Source: Ga0077560 sp046330435
Lineage (GTDB): Bacteria > Actinomycetota > Thermoleophilia > Miltoncostaeales > Miltoncostaeaceae
Assembly (NCBI GenBank): GCA_046330435.1
Contig: JAXLST010000008.1
Span: 1-64,000, forward strand
Direction of reading: 5' to 3'
Length of the DNA stretch: 64,000 bases
The number at the start of each line of letters is the position of its first letter. Within the stretch, counting starts at the first letter, position 1. The translations under genes and the position numbers were made by a program. The notes under the pieces are model-generated. The model was not told where the DNA came from, did not search any database, and saw only the letters and a list, made by a program, of their open reading frames with translations. Below, piece by piece: positions 63,239-64,000 of this stretch.

Positions 63239-63684
63239 GCGGCCGGCGGCGGCTCGTGGTGGACGACCAGCACCGGGCAGGGTGCGTGGTAGGCCAGGTG
63301 GGCGGCGAAGGCGCCGTGCAGGGCCCGGCTCAGCCGGCCACGCACCGCGGCGGCCACGATGAGGTCCGGGTGGCCCTCCCCCGCGGCCCAGGCGCACACC
63401 GCCTGCGCGGGGTCTTCGCCGGCCAGCAGCACCGGGCGCTCGGCCGCCGCCGCGTCCACCAGCCCCCGCAGCAGGGCGTGGCCGTGCTCGGTGCTCTCCT
63501 GCAGCGGCGGGAGCGCCATGGTGGGCGACGCCAGCACGGCCAGGTCGGCGTTGGCGAGCACGTGCACGACCAGCAGCTCGCCGTCCGGCTCGAGCAGCCG
63601 GCGGGCCGCGGTGAGGGCGTCACGCGATGCGTCGTCGTCGTCGACGCACACCGCGATGCGCCGGTATCCGGTCACTGGAGACAT
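63235..63684 (-). CDS. universal stress protein (UspA family)
   Basis: 149 residues: YRRIAVCVDDDDASRDALTA, then LLVVHVLANAD, HPDLIVAAAVRGRLSRALHG (ATP-binding GxRGxxxxxxxG replaced partly) and LAYHAPCPVLVVHHE. Follows the MarR gene. A TTG at 63699, next to the marR stop, is an upstream start; ATG 63684 avoids placing the palindrome inside the coding sequence. Confidence 0.88.
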   Translation of the reverse strand: MSPVTGYRRIAVCVDDDDASRDALTAARRLLEPDGELLVVHVLANADLAVLASPTMALPPLQESTEHGHALLRGLVDAAAAERPVLLAGEDPAQAVCAWAAGEGHPDLIVAAAVRGRLSRALHGAFAAHLAYHAPCPVLVVHHEPPPAA

Positions 63685-63686
63685 GT

Positions 63687-63699
63687 TTGCATGATGCAA
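63687..63699. promoter_or_regulatory. 13-base palindrome, candidate MarR operator
   Basis: TTGCATGATGCAA: perfect six-base arms around one base. It lies between the marR stop and the uspA start, so it could let the MarR protein control uspA and the MFS genes. Confidence 0.5.
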
Positions 63700-64000
63700 T
63701 CAACCATCGGGGTCCGCAACCGGGTCCGTGCGCTCGGCCTCCTCGGCGAGGCTCAGCGCCTTGGTGAAGGCAAGCACGCCGTCCACCAGGGCGGCGCGGT
63801 CGCGATCCGAGAGCGGCGCGATGAGCGCCGCGAACCGGGCGTCCCGCAGCGCCAGGCTGGCCTCCAGGATGCGGTGCCCCTCGGCGGTGAGGCGGGTGTT
63901 GCGCCGGCGCCGGTCGTCCCCGGCGGGCTCCGCCTCCACCAGCCCCATGCGGGTGAGCCCCTGGAGCATCCGGGTGGCGGTGCTCACGGCGACGCCGGTG
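63700..64000 (-). CDS. MarR family transcriptional regulator, C-terminal part
   Basis: The gene runs off the right edge; about 100 codons are seen. TGVAVSTATRMLQGLTRMGL is the recognition helix and VEAEPAGDDRRRRNTRLTAE is the wing with the DxRxxxxxLT motif of MarR proteins. The rest is the dimerisation helix. First gene of the MarR-UspA-MFS-MFS run. Confidence 0.9.
   Translation of the reverse strand, partial: TGVAVSTATRMLQGLTRMGLVEAEPAGDDRRRRNTRLTAEGHRILEASLALRDARFAALIAPLSDRDRAALVDGVLAFTKALSLAEEAERTDPVADPDG

Overview
The window is about 75% G+C, is densely packed with genes, and contains no rRNA, CRISPR array, prophage or insertion sequence that I could recognise. Very high GC, frequent GTG starts, four-base start/stop overlaps, the uvrC-rapZ-yvcK order and DUF2510 proteins point to an actinobacterium. 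Thermoleophilia/Solirubrobacterales is my best guess, but this rests on gene style, not on a marker gene. Many genes have a TANNNT -10 element only 5-8 bases before the start codon and no Shine-Dalgarno, so leaderless transcription looks common. No gene-free stretch exceeds about 275 bases.

Layout. 1-8.4 kb: start of a YpfJ-like zinc peptidase; an ABC exporter pair; a minus-strand run SPFH protein - NfeD - beta-carbonic anhydrase - Hsp20; a large LuxR/AAA regulator and a hydrolase. 8.4-18.7 kb: a small anchored protein, ApbE and a ferric-reductase-like haem membrane protein (probable redox operon); PAC2, CDF metal exporter, SIMPL-like and beta-helix secreted proteins; a glutaminase-STAS-cNMP-binding fusion. 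18.9-24 kb: a secreted protein and a cyclase-AAA-TPR regulator, both broken by many frameshifts. 24-35 kb: secreted PD40 and glycosidase-like proteins, Mug glycosylase, tRNA-Gly(CCC), a signal peptidase I homologue without its serine, a lysyl oxidase with a triple C-terminal repeat, a small membrane protein and argS. 35-44.7 kb: rlmH and an M48 protease, divergent from metallophosphoesterase - lysine-less NifS-like protein - TusA; then two overlapping c-di-GMP proteins.

44.9-49.3 kb (minus): gap-pgk-tpiA-gpmI, lower glycolysis, with gap full of indels. 49.4-56.5 kb: a nuclease, a lower-GC patch of small membrane proteins (DUF1097-like, two DUF2510, DUF2752), a glutaminyl cyclase and a receiver-kinase-response regulator operon. 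56.5-60.3 kb: yvcK-rapZ-uvrC. 60.3-64 kb: MarR - UspA - two MFS exporters, with a palindrome beside the uspA start.

The most unusual items are the NifS-like protein that keeps its active-site Cys but lacks the PLP lysine and is fused by overlap to tusA; the signal peptidase homologue with Gly in place of the nucleophile; the repeat in the lysyl oxidase; and the localized clusters of frameshifts, which need re-sequencing before any biological reading.
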